A program made the translations under genes and the position numbers. The notes under the pieces were generated by a model. That model was not told the DNA's origin, did no database searches, and saw only the letters and a list, made by a program, of their open reading frames with translations. A stretch of DNA of 64,000 bases from Paenibacillus lycopersici (GTDB taxonomy: Bacteria; Bacillota; Bacilli; Paenibacillales; Paenibacillaceae): assembly GCF_010119935.1 (NCBI RefSeq), contig NZ_CP048209.1, positions 2,297,001 to 2,361,000 on the forward strand, in the 5' to 3' direction. Below are positions 56,023 through 64,000 of the stretch, piece by piece; the first letter of the stretch is position 1, and each line of letters begins with the position of its first letter.

Positions 56023-57044
56023 CATTGCGTATGATTCAAGTCGGATTGGGCATGCACGGCTTCGGCGTCGCCAAGGCGTTCGTCGCGCAGTCGCCGGATT
56101 TCAAGTTCGCGGGCGTCGCGGAGATCAACCCGGATCGGTTGAACGCGTGCGCGGAAGAGCTCGGGGTTGCGGCAGCGAACCGGTATACGGATTATAACGA
56201 GGCGTTCCGCTCCTGCGAAGCCGACGCGGTCTTCGTGACGGCGGCATCGCCGTATCACTATGCGATCTGCAAGGCGGCGCTGGAGCAAGGCCTGCATGTC
56301 CTGGTCGAGAAGCCGTTCGTCGTCGACATGGCGGAAGCATGCGAGCTGGTCGATCTGGCCGAACGGCAGGGGCGCGTGCTGATGGTCAGCCAGAACTACA
56401 GGTACATCAACGCGGTGAGGTCGCTCAAGGCGGCGATCGCGGAGGCCGGGAAGCCGATGTTCGCCGACGTTCAATTCTGTTACGACCATTTCGGCAAAGA
56501 CTATCAGCAGACGATGCCGAATTTCATGCTGCTTGAAATGGCGGTGCATCATATCGACATGGTTCGCTTCTTGTTCGATGCCAATATCCGAAACGTTTCG
56601 GGTCATACGTGGAACGTCGAGGGCAGCATGTACAGCGGTCACCCGAACGTGCAGGCGCGCATGGAGCTCGAGAACGGCATGCCGGTCTTCTACCTGGGCA
56701 GCCTCGTATCGAAAGGGCTGGCGACGCCTTGGGAGGGCGAGTGGCGGATTCAGTGCGAGCACGGCTCCGTTCACCTGGCCGATCTGGGTCAGGGCTACGG
56801 CGTCTATGTCGTCGATGCGGAGCAGAACAGACGCTTCGTACCGTACCACGAAGGTCCGCTGCCGAGCGGCAAGGAGAGCATTCACGGCGTGCTGGCGGAG
56901 TTTGCCGCCAGCATCGCCGGCGGGAAAGCGCCGTCGACCTCCGGCAGGGACAATCTGCAGACGCTGGCGACGCTGTTCGCCATCGGCGATTCGTCGAGCA
57001 AGGGCGCCGTTGTTGCGCCGGCAAGCTACATCGCGACGAGATAA
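56019..57044 (+). CDS. Gfo/Idh/MocA-family oxidoreductase
   Basis: A 341-residue NAD(P)-dependent oxidoreductase with the Rossmann motif IQVGLGMHGFGVAKAF (about residues 5-20), EKPFVVD (about 98-104) and the catalytic LEMAVHHIDMVRFL region (about 175-188). It overlaps the cupin gene stop by 4 bp, so the pair is co-translated, likely on the same sugar or polyol. A later ATG at 56031 is possible. The substrate is unknown. Confidence 0.9.
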   Translation: MTLRMIQVGLGMHGFGVAKAFVAQSPDFKFAGVAEINPDRLNACAEELGVAAANRYTDYNEAFRSCEADAVFVTAASPYHYAICKAALEQGLHVLVEKPFVVDMAEACELVDLAERQGRVLMVSQNYRYINAVRSLKAAIAEAGKPMFADVQFCYDHFGKDYQQTMPNFMLLEMAVHHIDMVRFLFDANIRNVSGHTWNVEGSMYSGHPNVQARMELENGMPVFYLGSLVSKGLATPWEGEWRIQCEHGSVHLADLGQGYGVYVVDAEQNRRFVPYHEGPLPSGKESIHGVLAEFAASIAGGKAPSTSGRDNLQTLATLFAIGDSSSKGAVVAPASYIATR

Positions 57045-57095
57045 GGCCGAGACGAATAGGCAGGAGAGGCAGCCGCGCCTGCCGTCCAACGCCGC

Positions 57096-57126
57096 AGCCC
57101 GTTTCCGCGAGGAAACGGGCTTGTTT
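57096..57126 (+). terminator. Terminator after the cupin/Gfo-Idh operon
   Basis: AGCCCGTTTCC (57096-57106) pairs perfectly with GGAAACGGGCT (57111-57121) around a GCGA loop, followed by TGTTT. Confidence 0.82.
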
Positions 57127-57242
57127 GCGCATGGCGGGCATGCGACGGGATTTTGTGCGGATCGGGCTTCTAGTGTAGAATAGACGTCATAGGTTTATGC
57201 ATGCATACATGATCAACGTTGAATAACAGGGGGACACCGCAA

Positions 57243-58226
57243 GTGAAATGGCATGAAATCACGATCAAGACGACGGAAGAAGCAATCGAGATGATCTCGA
57301 ACTTCCTGCATGAGATGGACGCGGACGGCGTATCCATCGAAGAATCGGGGACGTTGAACAAGCCGCGCGACACGTCGCTCGGACAATGGTACGAGCATCC
57401 GCTGAACGATATCCCGGAAGGACAAGCCGTGATCAAAGGCTATTTCTCCGAGTTGGACGCCGACGTCGATGCCCTGCTCGCGGAATTGCCGGGCCGCATC
57501 GACGAGCTGCGGGAATTCGATATCGACCCGGGCGAGTATACGATTACGACGGGGCTTGTCGACGAAGAGGATTGGGCGAACGAGTGGAAGCAGTACTTCA
57601 AGCCGATCCGCGTCTCGGAGCGCCTGACGATCAAGCCGACCTGGGAAGATTACGAGCCGGCGCCGGGCGAGCGCATCATCGAACTCGATCCGGGCATGGC
57701 ATTCGGCACGGGCACGCACCCGACGACCGCGCTTTGCCTGCGCACGCTGGATTCGGTCGTTAAAGGCGGCGAGGAAGTCATCGACGTCGGCACGGGATCC
57801 GGCATTCTGGCCATCGGCGCCATGCTGCTCGGCGCGAGCCGCGTGCTGGCGCTCGATCTCGACCCGATCGCGGTCAGCTCGGCTACGGAGAACAGCCGGT
57901 TGAACAACCTGCAGGACGATATCCAAGTGCACTTGAGCGATCTGCTCGGCGTGTTGAATAACGGCGAAGAGGGCTGCGGCGGAACGGAGCTGAACGTGAC
58001 GGTTCCGGTCGACCTCGTGATCGCGAATATTTTGGCGGAAATCATACTGCTGTTCATCGACGACGTCTATGCGGCTTTGAAGCCGGGCGGTACATACATC
58101 GCTTCCGGCATCTTCAAGAACAAGGAAGATGCGGTGGCGGAAGGGCTGGAAGCGGCGGGCTTCGCGATCGTCGACCGTCAGCGCGACCAGGATTGGATCG
58201 CATTCGTGGCGAAGAAGCCGGAATAG
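57243..58226 (+). CDS. prmA: Ribosomal protein L11 methyltransferase
   Basis: A 327-residue SAM-dependent enzyme that trimethylates ribosomal protein L11. It has an N-terminal L11-binding domain (MKWHEITIKTTEEAIEMISNFLHEM), PGMAFGTGTHPTTALCLRTL, and the SAM motif VIDVGTGSGILAIGA (about 180-194). The IANILAEIILLF motif IV follows. The GTG start at 57243 has AGGGGGACA. It is found near dnaJ and rsmE in Firmicutes. Confidence 0.95.
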   Translation: MKWHEITIKTTEEAIEMISNFLHEMDADGVSIEESGTLNKPRDTSLGQWYEHPLNDIPEGQAVIKGYFSELDADVDALLAELPGRIDELREFDIDPGEYTITTGLVDEEDWANEWKQYFKPIRVSERLTIKPTWEDYEPAPGERIIELDPGMAFGTGTHPTTALCLRTLDSVVKGGEEVIDVGTGSGILAIGAMLLGASRVLALDLDPIAVSSATENSRLNNLQDDIQVHLSDLLGVLNNGEEGCGGTELNVTVPVDLVIANILAEIILLFIDDVYAALKPGGTYIASGIFKNKEDAVAEGLEAAGFAIVDRQRDQDWIAFVAKKPE

Positions 58227-58286
58227 GCAGCTTCGCGAAACCGCGCGCCGGCAAGCGGCGCGCCAGAACCTTTAGGAGGCTACGGC

Positions 58287-58985
58287 TTGAACTTTTTATG
58301 GTATCCGATCCAAGACCTTCCCTTCGTGTTCCTCGTGCTGATGATCGCGTTCACGGTGCACGAGTTCGCCCATGCGTACAGCGCTTATAAATTCGGCGAC
58401 CGGACGGCTTACGATGCGGGCAGGGTAACGCTTAACCCTCGCGTGCATCTCGACATGTGGGGAACGATTCTGCTGCTCGTCGCCGGCTTCGGCTGGGCGA
58501 GGCCGGTTCCCGTCAACCGCGGGCGTTTCAAATACCCGCGGCTGATGGGCATCGTCGTATCGGCGGTCGGCCCGCTCAGCAATTTGCTGATCGCGGTGCT
58601 CGGCATCATTGCGGTGTATATCATTAACGAGGCGGGCTTTTTAGAAGCGGCTTCTACCGGCGTGCGGCAAGCCATCGGCCATTTTACCCATTATCTCATT
58701 ACGATTAATTTCCTGCTGTTCTTCTTCAATTTGATACCGATCCCGCCGCTTGACGGCTACCGGATCATTCAGGATCTCGTGCCGCTCAGAGTCCGGGAGC
58801 AGATGGATCAATACGCGCAGTGGGGCATCTACGTCTTCCTGCTGATCGTGTTCGTTCCTTCGCTGCGCGCCGAGACGCTCGATCCGCTGTTCTCGAACGC
58901 GAACGATATATTCCGATACGTCTGCATGAAGTGCGAGCTCGTGTTCGATCCCGTGAACTGGCCGCTGCTGTGGAGAGATTTCTGA
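58287..58985 (+). CDS. Site-2 protease family (M50) membrane metalloprotease
   Basis: A 232-residue intramembrane protease-like protein with five or so membrane helices. The zinc site has HEFAH (His25-x3-His29) and the NLIPIPPLDGYRI motif (about 146-158, Asp). The catalytic residues of S2P are present. The start is TTG at 58287 after TAGGAGG. The substrate is unknown. It lies between prmA and rsmE. Confidence 0.88.
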   Translation: MNFLWYPIQDLPFVFLVLMIAFTVHEFAHAYSAYKFGDRTAYDAGRVTLNPRVHLDMWGTILLLVAGFGWARPVPVNRGRFKYPRLMGIVVSAVGPLSNLLIAVLGIIAVYIINEAGFLEAASTGVRQAIGHFTHYLITINFLLFFFNLIPIPPLDGYRIIQDLVPLRVREQMDQYAQWGIYVFLLIVFVPSLRAETLDPLFSNANDIFRYVCMKCELVFDPVNWPLLWRDF

Positions 58986-59042
58986 GCGGCTGCCGTCCGC
59001 GGCCGATCAGCGCTTCGATCCGTCCCGGGGCAGGCTGGTAAT

Positions 59043-59074
59043 TTTTCGCTCCGGGTAGCGAAGCGGAGCGAAAA
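59043..59074. other. Perfect hairpin before rsmE
   Basis: TTTTCGCTCCG (59043-59053) pairs with CGGAGCGAAAA (59064-59074). Flanking A/T stretches could act as a bidirectional terminator. Confidence 0.5.
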
Positions 59075-59172
59075 CGGGTATGATGGAGATTGGAGTTTTT
59101 TTTGCGCGGGCGCCGTTCGGCGGGGCCTGCGACTCGTAAAGCAAGGTATTCGACAGGAGAGGTTCTGCCAGC

Positions 59173-59943
59173 ATGCAGCGATATTTTGTAACCCCGGAGC
59201 AGATCGACGGAAGCCGCATCGTGCTTGCCGGCGACGATGCTCATCATATAACGCGCGTCATGCGCATGGAAGAAGACGACGTCATCATCGTCAGCGACGG
59301 CGTCTCCCGCGTGGCGGAAGCGTCGATCAAGTCGCTCTCCCCCGGCAAGGTGGAAGCGGAAGCCGCGGCCTGGCTCCCGATCGAAGGCGAGCCGCTCTGG
59401 TCGGTGACGGTTGCGCAAAGCCTGCCGAAGGGCGACAAGATGGAACTGGTCATACAGAAGGGGACCGAGATCGGGGCGGCGGCCTTCATGCCGTTCGAAT
59501 CCGAGCGGATGATCGTGCAGTACGACGGGAAGAAGGAAGCGAAGCGTCTGGAGCGATGGGGCAAAATCGCCAAAGAGGCCGCGGAGCAGGCGCATCGGAG
59601 CCGCATTCCGGCCATCGGCGCGGTCGCCTCGTGGAAAGAGCTGGTCGCGCGGATCCCTTCCTATGATTTGGCGCTGTTTTGCTATGAGAAGGAAGGCGGA
59701 GGACGGGGTCTGAGAGAGGCCGTGTCCGCTCGCCGGCAAAGCGGCGAATGGGGCGGCGAGGAGCGGAACATTCTGCTCGTCGTCGGTCCCGAAGGCGGCT
59801 TCACCGAGCGCGAAGCCGCGGAAGCAGAAGAGGCCGGCGCGGTCGTCGTCGGCCTGGGCAAGCGAATCTTGCGCACGGAAACCGCTGCGATGGTCGGACT
59901 CGCCTGCCTCATGTATGAATCAGGAGAAATGGGAGGCGTTTAA
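59173..59943 (+). CDS. rsmE: 16S rRNA m3U1498 methyltransferase
   Basis: A 256-residue SPOUT methyltransferase that methylates U1498 in 16S rRNA. It has an N-terminal PUA-like domain (MQRYFVTPEQIDGSRIVLAGDDAHHITRVMR) and the SPOUT knot VVGPEGGFTEREAAEAEEAGAVVVGLGKRILRTETAAMVGL. The ATG follows CGACAGGAG. It is adjacent to mtaB, as usual. Confidence 0.96.
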   Translation: MQRYFVTPEQIDGSRIVLAGDDAHHITRVMRMEEDDVIIVSDGVSRVAEASIKSLSPGKVEAEAAAWLPIEGEPLWSVTVAQSLPKGDKMELVIQKGTEIGAAAFMPFESERMIVQYDGKKEAKRLERWGKIAKEAAEQAHRSRIPAIGAVASWKELVARIPSYDLALFCYEKEGGGRGLREAVSARRQSGEWGGEERNILLVVGPEGGFTEREAAEAEEAGAVVVGLGKRILRTETAAMVGLACLMYESGEMGGV

Positions 59944-59947
59944 CGAC

Positions 59948-61357
59948 ATGCCGTCGGTTGCTTTTTACACATTAGGATGCAAGGTGAACTTCTACGATAC
60001 GGAAGCGGTCTGGCAGCTGTTCAAGAACGAAGGCTACGAGCAGGTTGACTTCGAGACGACGACTGCGGACGTATATTTGATCAATACATGCACGGTAACG
60101 AACACGGGAGACAAGAAGAGCAGGCAGATCATCCGCCGCGCGATTCGCCGCAACCCGGACGCCATCATCGCCGTCACCGGCTGCTACGCGCAGACGTCGC
60201 CGGCCGAGATCATGGCGATCGAGGGCGTCGATCTCGTCATCGGCACGCAGGACCGCGACAAGCTGATGGGCTATATCAATGACCTGCGGAACGAGCGCAA
60301 GCCCGTGAACGCCGTCCGCAACATCATGAAGACGCGCGAGTTCGAAGAGCTCGACGTGCCGGATTTCGCGGAGCGCACGCGCGCGTTCCTCAAGATTCAG
60401 GAAGGCTGCAACAATTTCTGCACCTTCTGCATCATTCCTTGGTCGCGCGGGCTCTCCCGCAGCCGCGATCCGCGAAGCGTGCTCGACCAGGCGCGCCAGC
60501 TCGTGGCGGCGGGTTACAAAGAAATCGTGCTGACGGGTATTCATACCGGCGGTTACGGTGACGATATGGAGAACTACCGTTTATCCGATCTGCTGTGGGA
60601 TCTGGATGCCATCGAAGGACTGGAGCGCATTCGAATCAGCTCGATCGAGGCAAGCCAAATCGACGACAAGATGATCGAGGTGCTGAACCGTTCGACGAAA
60701 ATGTGCCGTCATCTGCACATTCCGCTGCAGGCGGGCGACAACGACGTCTTGAAGCGGATGCGCCGCAAATATACGGTAGAGCAGTTCGCGGACAAAATCC
60801 GGCTGCTGCACGAAGCGATGCCGGGCGTCGCGATCACGACGGACGTCATCGTCGGCTTCCCCGGCGAGACCGAAGAGATGTACAGGAACGGCTTCGACTT
60901 CATGGAGAAGCTCGGCTTCGCGGAAATGCACGTCTTCCCTTACTCCAAGCGGACGGGAACGCCTGCCGCGCGGATGGACGATCAGATCGACGAGGAAACG
61001 AAGAACGAACGCGTGCATCAATTGATCGACCTGTCCGAACGGATGCAGCTGCAGTACGCCGAGAAGTACGTGGGCGAGGTGCTGGACGTCATCCCTGAGC
61101 GCGAGCACAAGGGGGCGCCGGGAGAAGGACGGATCATGGGCTACTCCGACAACTACATCCAGGTGGTGTTCGAGGGCTCGGAGTCGCTCACCGGCCAGCT
61201 GTGCCGCGTGAAAATCACGCAAGCGGGCGTCAATGAATGCTTCGGCCAGCTCGTGCGCGTGCTGGACGAGAAGACGCCGGCGGCAGAGCGCTCGGCAAGC
61301 GCCGCGCGCGCCGAAGACGCCAAACGCAAGCCGCTGCCGGCAGCGATGCAGGCGTAA
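59948..61357 (+). CDS. mtaB: tRNA t6A37 methylthiotransferase MtaB
   Basis: A 469-residue radical-SAM enzyme that adds a methylthio group to t6A37 of tRNAs decoding ANN codons. The N-terminal UPF0004 domain has Cys ligands in TLGCKVN, NTCTVT and VTGCYAQ. The radical-SAM cluster is CNNFCTFC (about residues 153-160), and a TRAM-like C-terminal domain follows. The ATG at 59948 with GGGAGG is preferred over ATG 59915 inside rsmE. The C-terminal 30 residues are Ala/Lys-rich. Confidence 0.95.
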   Translation: MPSVAFYTLGCKVNFYDTEAVWQLFKNEGYEQVDFETTTADVYLINTCTVTNTGDKKSRQIIRRAIRRNPDAIIAVTGCYAQTSPAEIMAIEGVDLVIGTQDRDKLMGYINDLRNERKPVNAVRNIMKTREFEELDVPDFAERTRAFLKIQEGCNNFCTFCIIPWSRGLSRSRDPRSVLDQARQLVAAGYKEIVLTGIHTGGYGDDMENYRLSDLLWDLDAIEGLERIRISSIEASQIDDKMIEVLNRSTKMCRHLHIPLQAGDNDVLKRMRRKYTVEQFADKIRLLHEAMPGVAITTDVIVGFPGETEEMYRNGFDFMEKLGFAEMHVFPYSKRTGTPAARMDDQIDEETKNERVHQLIDLSERMQLQYAEKYVGEVLDVIPEREHKGAPGEGRIMGYSDNYIQVVFEGSESLTGQLCRVKITQAGVNECFGQLVRVLDEKTPAAERSASAARAEDAKRKPLPAAMQA

Positions 61358-61375
61358 GGAAATAGCGAACCGCTG

Positions 61376-61420
61376 CAAGGATTCCGAGGCCGCTTGAACG
61401 CAGGCGGCGCGGAATCCTTG
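61376..61420 (+). other. Long hairpin between mtaB and the Nudix gene
   Basis: CAAGGATTCCG (61376-61386) pairs with CGGAATCCTTG (61410-61420), with an inner GCCGC/GCGGC stem. No T-run, so a weak or atypical terminator. Confidence 0.4.
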
Positions 61421-61468
61421 CTCTACATAACTGAGCCAATGACGTCCATGGCAAAGGGGAGACGCATG

Positions 61469-61906
61469 ATGAAAGAAATTTCCGCAGGCGGCGTCGTTTT
61501 TCGCCGGGTGAACGGCGAACTGCAAGTTCAATTGATTCAAGACCGGTACGGCAAAATTTCGCTGCCTAAAGGAAAGATGGAGCCGGGCGAGACGGTGGAA
61601 CAGACGGCGCTCCGCGAAATCGTGGAAGAGACCGGCATTCAGGGCGCGATCGTCGCCCCGATCGATCAGATCAAATACCGGTACAACCATGAGTCCAAAG
61701 GGCCGGTCGATAAAGAGGTCCATTATTATCTGGTCGAAGCCGTCGGCGGCAAGCTGCAGGCGCAGGTGGAGGAAATCCGCGGCGTGGAATGGTTCGAGCC
61801 GGGGGAAGCGTGGAGAAGGCAGAAGCAGTCGGGCTACAGCAACAACGACCGGATTTTGGGCGGCGCGCTGCGGCTGCTCGGGTTGGACATCGCAGGCGAG
61901 CCTTGA
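61469..61906 (+). CDS. Nudix hydrolase
   Basis: A 145-residue Nudix-fold pyrophosphohydrolase. The Nudix box is complete: G-x5-E-x7-REIVEETGI (about residues 34-56). The preceding DRYGKISLPKGKMEPGE resembles diadenosine polyphosphate hydrolases and Orf17-type enzymes. The ATG at 61469 with GGGGAG is preferred; ATG 61466 is adjacent. Confidence 0.9.
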   Translation: MKEISAGGVVFRRVNGELQVQLIQDRYGKISLPKGKMEPGETVEQTALREIVEETGIQGAIVAPIDQIKYRYNHESKGPVDKEVHYYLVEAVGGKLQAQVEEIRGVEWFEPGEAWRRQKQSGYSNNDRILGGALRLLGLDIAGEP

Positions 61907-61995
61907 TGCGCGAACGTTGCGCTGTCAGTCGGGTACGCCCGCCTAATCGGATGCGTCTGCCAAGCCGGATGGTACGCCGGTCGGATACGCATGAC

Positions 61996-62023
61996 AATCG
62001 GCCTCCCGGACGGGCGGCCGATT
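61996..62023 (+). terminator. Possible terminator after the Nudix gene
   Basis: AATCGGCC (61996-62003) pairs with GGCCGATT (62016-62023); no long T-run. The gap 61907-62057 also holds loose GGTACGCC/GGATACGC repeats. Confidence 0.4.
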
Positions 62024-62057
62024 TCGTTGCGCGCAGTGGCGAATGCTCGCGAGTCGG

Positions 62058-63056
62058 TTAGTCGGCACGCAGCTTCCGCAGGCGCGGATGATAACAGACC
62101 GGCAGCGCCAATAGCGAGCAGATGACGTTGAACAGCGTCTGCGCGTGCGCGATTTGCCCGGCCGGAGAGGCCGTCAGCCAAGCGGCCGCCGCGCCGAGCG
62201 CCGGGGTGAACGGCATGAACAGGGCGGCGCCGCCGACGTTGAGCAGCACATGCGACCAGGCGACGAACCGGCCGGAGCGGGTGCCGCCGACCGCGGCGAT
62301 GACGGCGGTGACGCATGTGCCGACGTTCGCGCCGAGCACGATGGCGATGCCGACTTCGACCGGCATGGCGCCGGATTCCGCGAGCCCCATGACGATGCCG
62401 ATGACGGCCGCGCTGCTGTGAACGACGGCCGTCAGCACGATGCCGGCGGCCAGTCCCCAGAAGACGCTGTCGTCGGCGCGCTCTAGGTAGGCATGGAAGA
62501 ACGGCATCGACCGGACCGTGTCCGCGATCGATTGCATCATGCCGATGCCGACGAGCAGCAGGGCGAAGCCGGCAGTCACGACGGAGACCGTCCGCAGCGG
62601 GGCAAGCAGCCGGCTGTCTTGGATCGTGAAGGAATCGCGGCTCCGGCCGCTGCGGCGGCCGAGACCCATTTCGCCGAAGAGCGCCGTCAGCAGCCAGAGC
62701 GCGCAGGCGCAGCCAAGCAAGGGCAGGCCGTAGCGGTTCAAGTTCAGCCCGATGAGCTCCGTCGTCAGGCAGGTGCCGATATTGGTGCCGAGCACGATGC
62801 CGAGCGTCCGCGGAAACGTGAGCAGGCCGGCGTTCACCATTCCGATCGACATGACCGTAACGGCTGTGCTGCTCTGCAGGACGGCCGTTGCTGCGGTTCC
62901 GACCGCAAGGCCGTGCAGCGGCGTGGCCGTGAATTTCTCCAGGATGCGGTGGAGGCTGCGGCCGACGGTGCGCTGCAGCGCATGCTCCATCGTGCGCATG
63001 CCGGATAGGAAGAGCGTGAAGCCGCCTAGCAGCGGCAAAGCAATGGCGAACAGCAT
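62058..63056 (-). CDS. Na/Pi cotransporter-like membrane protein
   Basis: A 332-residue integral membrane protein with the two inverted repeats of the Na/Pi cotransporter (NptA/YjbB) family. Their QSSTAV (VLQSSTAVTVMSIGMV) and HSSAAV (VVHSSAAVIGIVMGL) helices line the transport path, and LGTNIGTC and LGANVGTC occur after each. It lacks the C-terminal PhoU-like domain of some relatives. The start at 63056 has AAAGGAG upstream on the minus strand. Convergent with the Nudix gene and divergent from the methyltransferase. Confidence 0.9.
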   Translation of the reverse strand: MLFAIALPLLGGFTLFLSGMRTMEHALQRTVGRSLHRILEKFTATPLHGLAVGTAATAVLQSSTAVTVMSIGMVNAGLLTFPRTLGIVLGTNIGTCLTTELIGLNLNRYGLPLLGCACALWLLTALFGEMGLGRRSGRSRDSFTIQDSRLLAPLRTVSVVTAGFALLLVGIGMMQSIADTVRSMPFFHAYLERADDSVFWGLAAGIVLTAVVHSSAAVIGIVMGLAESGAMPVEVGIAIVLGANVGTCVTAVIAAVGGTRSGRFVAWSHVLLNVGGAALFMPFTPALGAAAAWLTASPAGQIAHAQTLFNVICSLLALPVCYHPRLRKLRAD

Positions 63057-63242
63057 AAGGACAAGGTCTCCTTTACATACGGGAATACGGAAGCGGGAAA
63101 CGCGGGAATACCGCAACGCGGCTGGACGGGATTAAGGCTGTGCTTGCAGGTGCGGGAATTCGGTTATACAGGTATCGATACATATGCGGCCGCCAGGACA
63201 GGCATGACAAGCATTTTGGCGGCATGAAGGGCGGAGTTAGGA

Positions 63243-64000
63243 ATGGAACGCGCAAGAGCGGTATTGAAGAAGGAACGGAAGAAACGGACGGAGTCCGGCC
63301 ATCCGTGGATTTTCGCCGGCGAAATCGAGCGGATGGAAGGCCAAGCGGTTCCGGGCGGGCTGATCGACGTCGTCAATCATCAAGGGCGGTATTTGGCGAC
63401 CGGCTATTGGAATCCGGCGTCGCAGATTACGATTCGCGTCGTGTCCCATAAGCCCGTAGAGGCGATGGACGAAGCGTTCTTCGCCGAGCGGCTGCGGCTG
63501 TGCAAGAGTCACCGCGCCCGTTTCGTGAACGGCAAGGATTGCCGGCTCGTGTACGGGGAAGCGGATTTTCTGCCGGGACTCATCGTCGACCGGTTCGGCG
63601 AAGTGCTCGTCGTGCAGCTGCTGACGCTCGGCATGGAAGTCCACCGCGAGGCGCTCGTGGCGGCGCTCGCCGCGGTGTTCGAGCCGAAGGGCATCTACGA
63701 GCGGAGCGACGTATCGGTGCGCGCGCTGGAAGGGCTGGAGGAGCAGACGGGCGTGCTGTACGGCGAATGCCCGCGCATCGTGGAAATCGTGGAGAACGGC
63801 CTGAGGCTGGAGGTCGACATCGTCGAAGGCCAGAAGACCGGCTATTTCTTCGACCAGCGCGAGAACCGCGCCTCGATCGCCCCGCTCATGACCGGCTGGG
63901 GAGCGCGCAGCGGCATCCGGCTCGTCGAGCTTCAGGACGGCGACAACGCGGCGGAAGCCGACGATACCGGGGCGATCGCCGATATGAAGGAGCCGGCGCG
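63243..64000 (+). CDS. RlmI-like class I rRNA methyltransferase, N-terminal part (3' end outside window)
   Basis: The frame is open from ATG 63243 to the end of the window (at least 252 residues). It begins with a PUA-like domain (SGHPWIFAGEIERMEG, then GYWNPASQITIRVVS), and the LIVDRFGEVLVVQLLTLGME middle part. The motif EGQKTGYFFDQRENRA (about 196-211) is typical of RlmI-type 23S rRNA m5C methyltransferases. After it, about 40 residues rich in Gly, Ala and Asp appear where the SAM motif is usually found. The gene continues past the window. Confidence 0.85.
   Translation, partial: MERARAVLKKERKKRTESGHPWIFAGEIERMEGQAVPGGLIDVVNHQGRYLATGYWNPASQITIRVVSHKPVEAMDEAFFAERLRLCKSHRARFVNGKDCRLVYGEADFLPGLIVDRFGEVLVVQLLTLGMEVHREALVAALAAVFEPKGIYERSDVSVRALEGLEEQTGVLYGECPRIVEIVENGLRLEVDIVEGQKTGYFFDQRENRASIAPLMTGWGARSGIRLVELQDGDNAAEADDTGAIADMKEPA

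Overview
The window looks like chromosomal core sequence from a GC-rich, endospore-forming, Gram-positive bacterium of the Paenibacillus/Cohnella type. The evidence is the conserved Firmicutes gene order (yqeG-yqeH-aroE-yhbY-nadD-yqeK-rsfS, leuS/comER/comEA/comEB/comEC, holA/rpsT/gpr/spoIIP/yqxA/lepA/hemW/hrcA-grpE-dnaK-dnaJ/prmA/rsmE/mtaB), several sporulation genes (spoVAC-AD-AE, gpr, spoIIP, yqxA, a YfhD-like protein), a T-box leader on leuS, a CIRCE operator on hrcA, and frequent GTG/TTG starts with strong GGAGG ribosome binding sites. The high GC content leaves long spurious open frames opposite real genes. No tRNA, rRNA or CRISPR array was recognised.

Layout. 1-7.5 kb: sugar-related accessory genes (3' end of a Gfo/Idh/MocA oxidoreductase, a sugar-phosphate isomerase-like protein, a nitroreductase, and a 1055-residue clan GH-A glycosidase divergent from a LacI-type regulator). 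7.3-9.6 kb: a 32-residue membrane peptide and the spoVAC-spoVAD-spoVAE spore dipicolinate channel genes behind a sigma-G-like promoter. 9.7-14.2 kb: MoxR ATPase, DUF58 protein, transglutaminase. 14.2-20.6 kb: the yqeG to yqeM operon, preceded by a triplicated 65-bp leader repeat. 20.6-30.4 kb: T-box leuS, comER (convergent), then comEA, metY, comEB and comEC. 30.5-34.5 kb: a compact Tat-export redox module (Tat-signal small subunit, GMC flavoprotein with a cysteine cluster, TatC, TatA, CuA lipoprotein). 34.8-38 kb: a D-2-hydroxyacid dehydrogenase and a sigma/anti-sigma pair. 38.2-42.4 kb: holA, about 1.1 kb of nested tandem repeats, rpsT, and a complete ISNCY/IS1202-like insertion sequence with a 20-bp target duplication. 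42.4-49.5 kb: gpr, spoIIP, yqxA, lepA, hemW, acetyltransferase. 49.6-55.6 kb: TM2 protein, then the class I heat-shock cluster and small spore-type proteins. 55.7-64 kb: cupin plus Gfo/Idh pair, prmA, S2P-type protease, rsmE, mtaB, Nudix hydrolase, a minus-strand Na/Pi cotransporter-like gene, and the start of an RlmI-like methyltransferase cut by the window end.

Most genes are housekeeping. The most distinctive segments are the Tat/GMC/CuA redox module (30.5-34.5 kb), the spoVAC start, which seems to use ATC, the non-coding repeat arrays (2.4, 14.3, 34.6 and 39.3-40.4 kb), and the insertion sequence that sits exactly between the rpsT and gpr promoters without breaking either. Starts were chosen mainly by ribosome-binding-site spacing; functions are inferred from family motifs read by eye.
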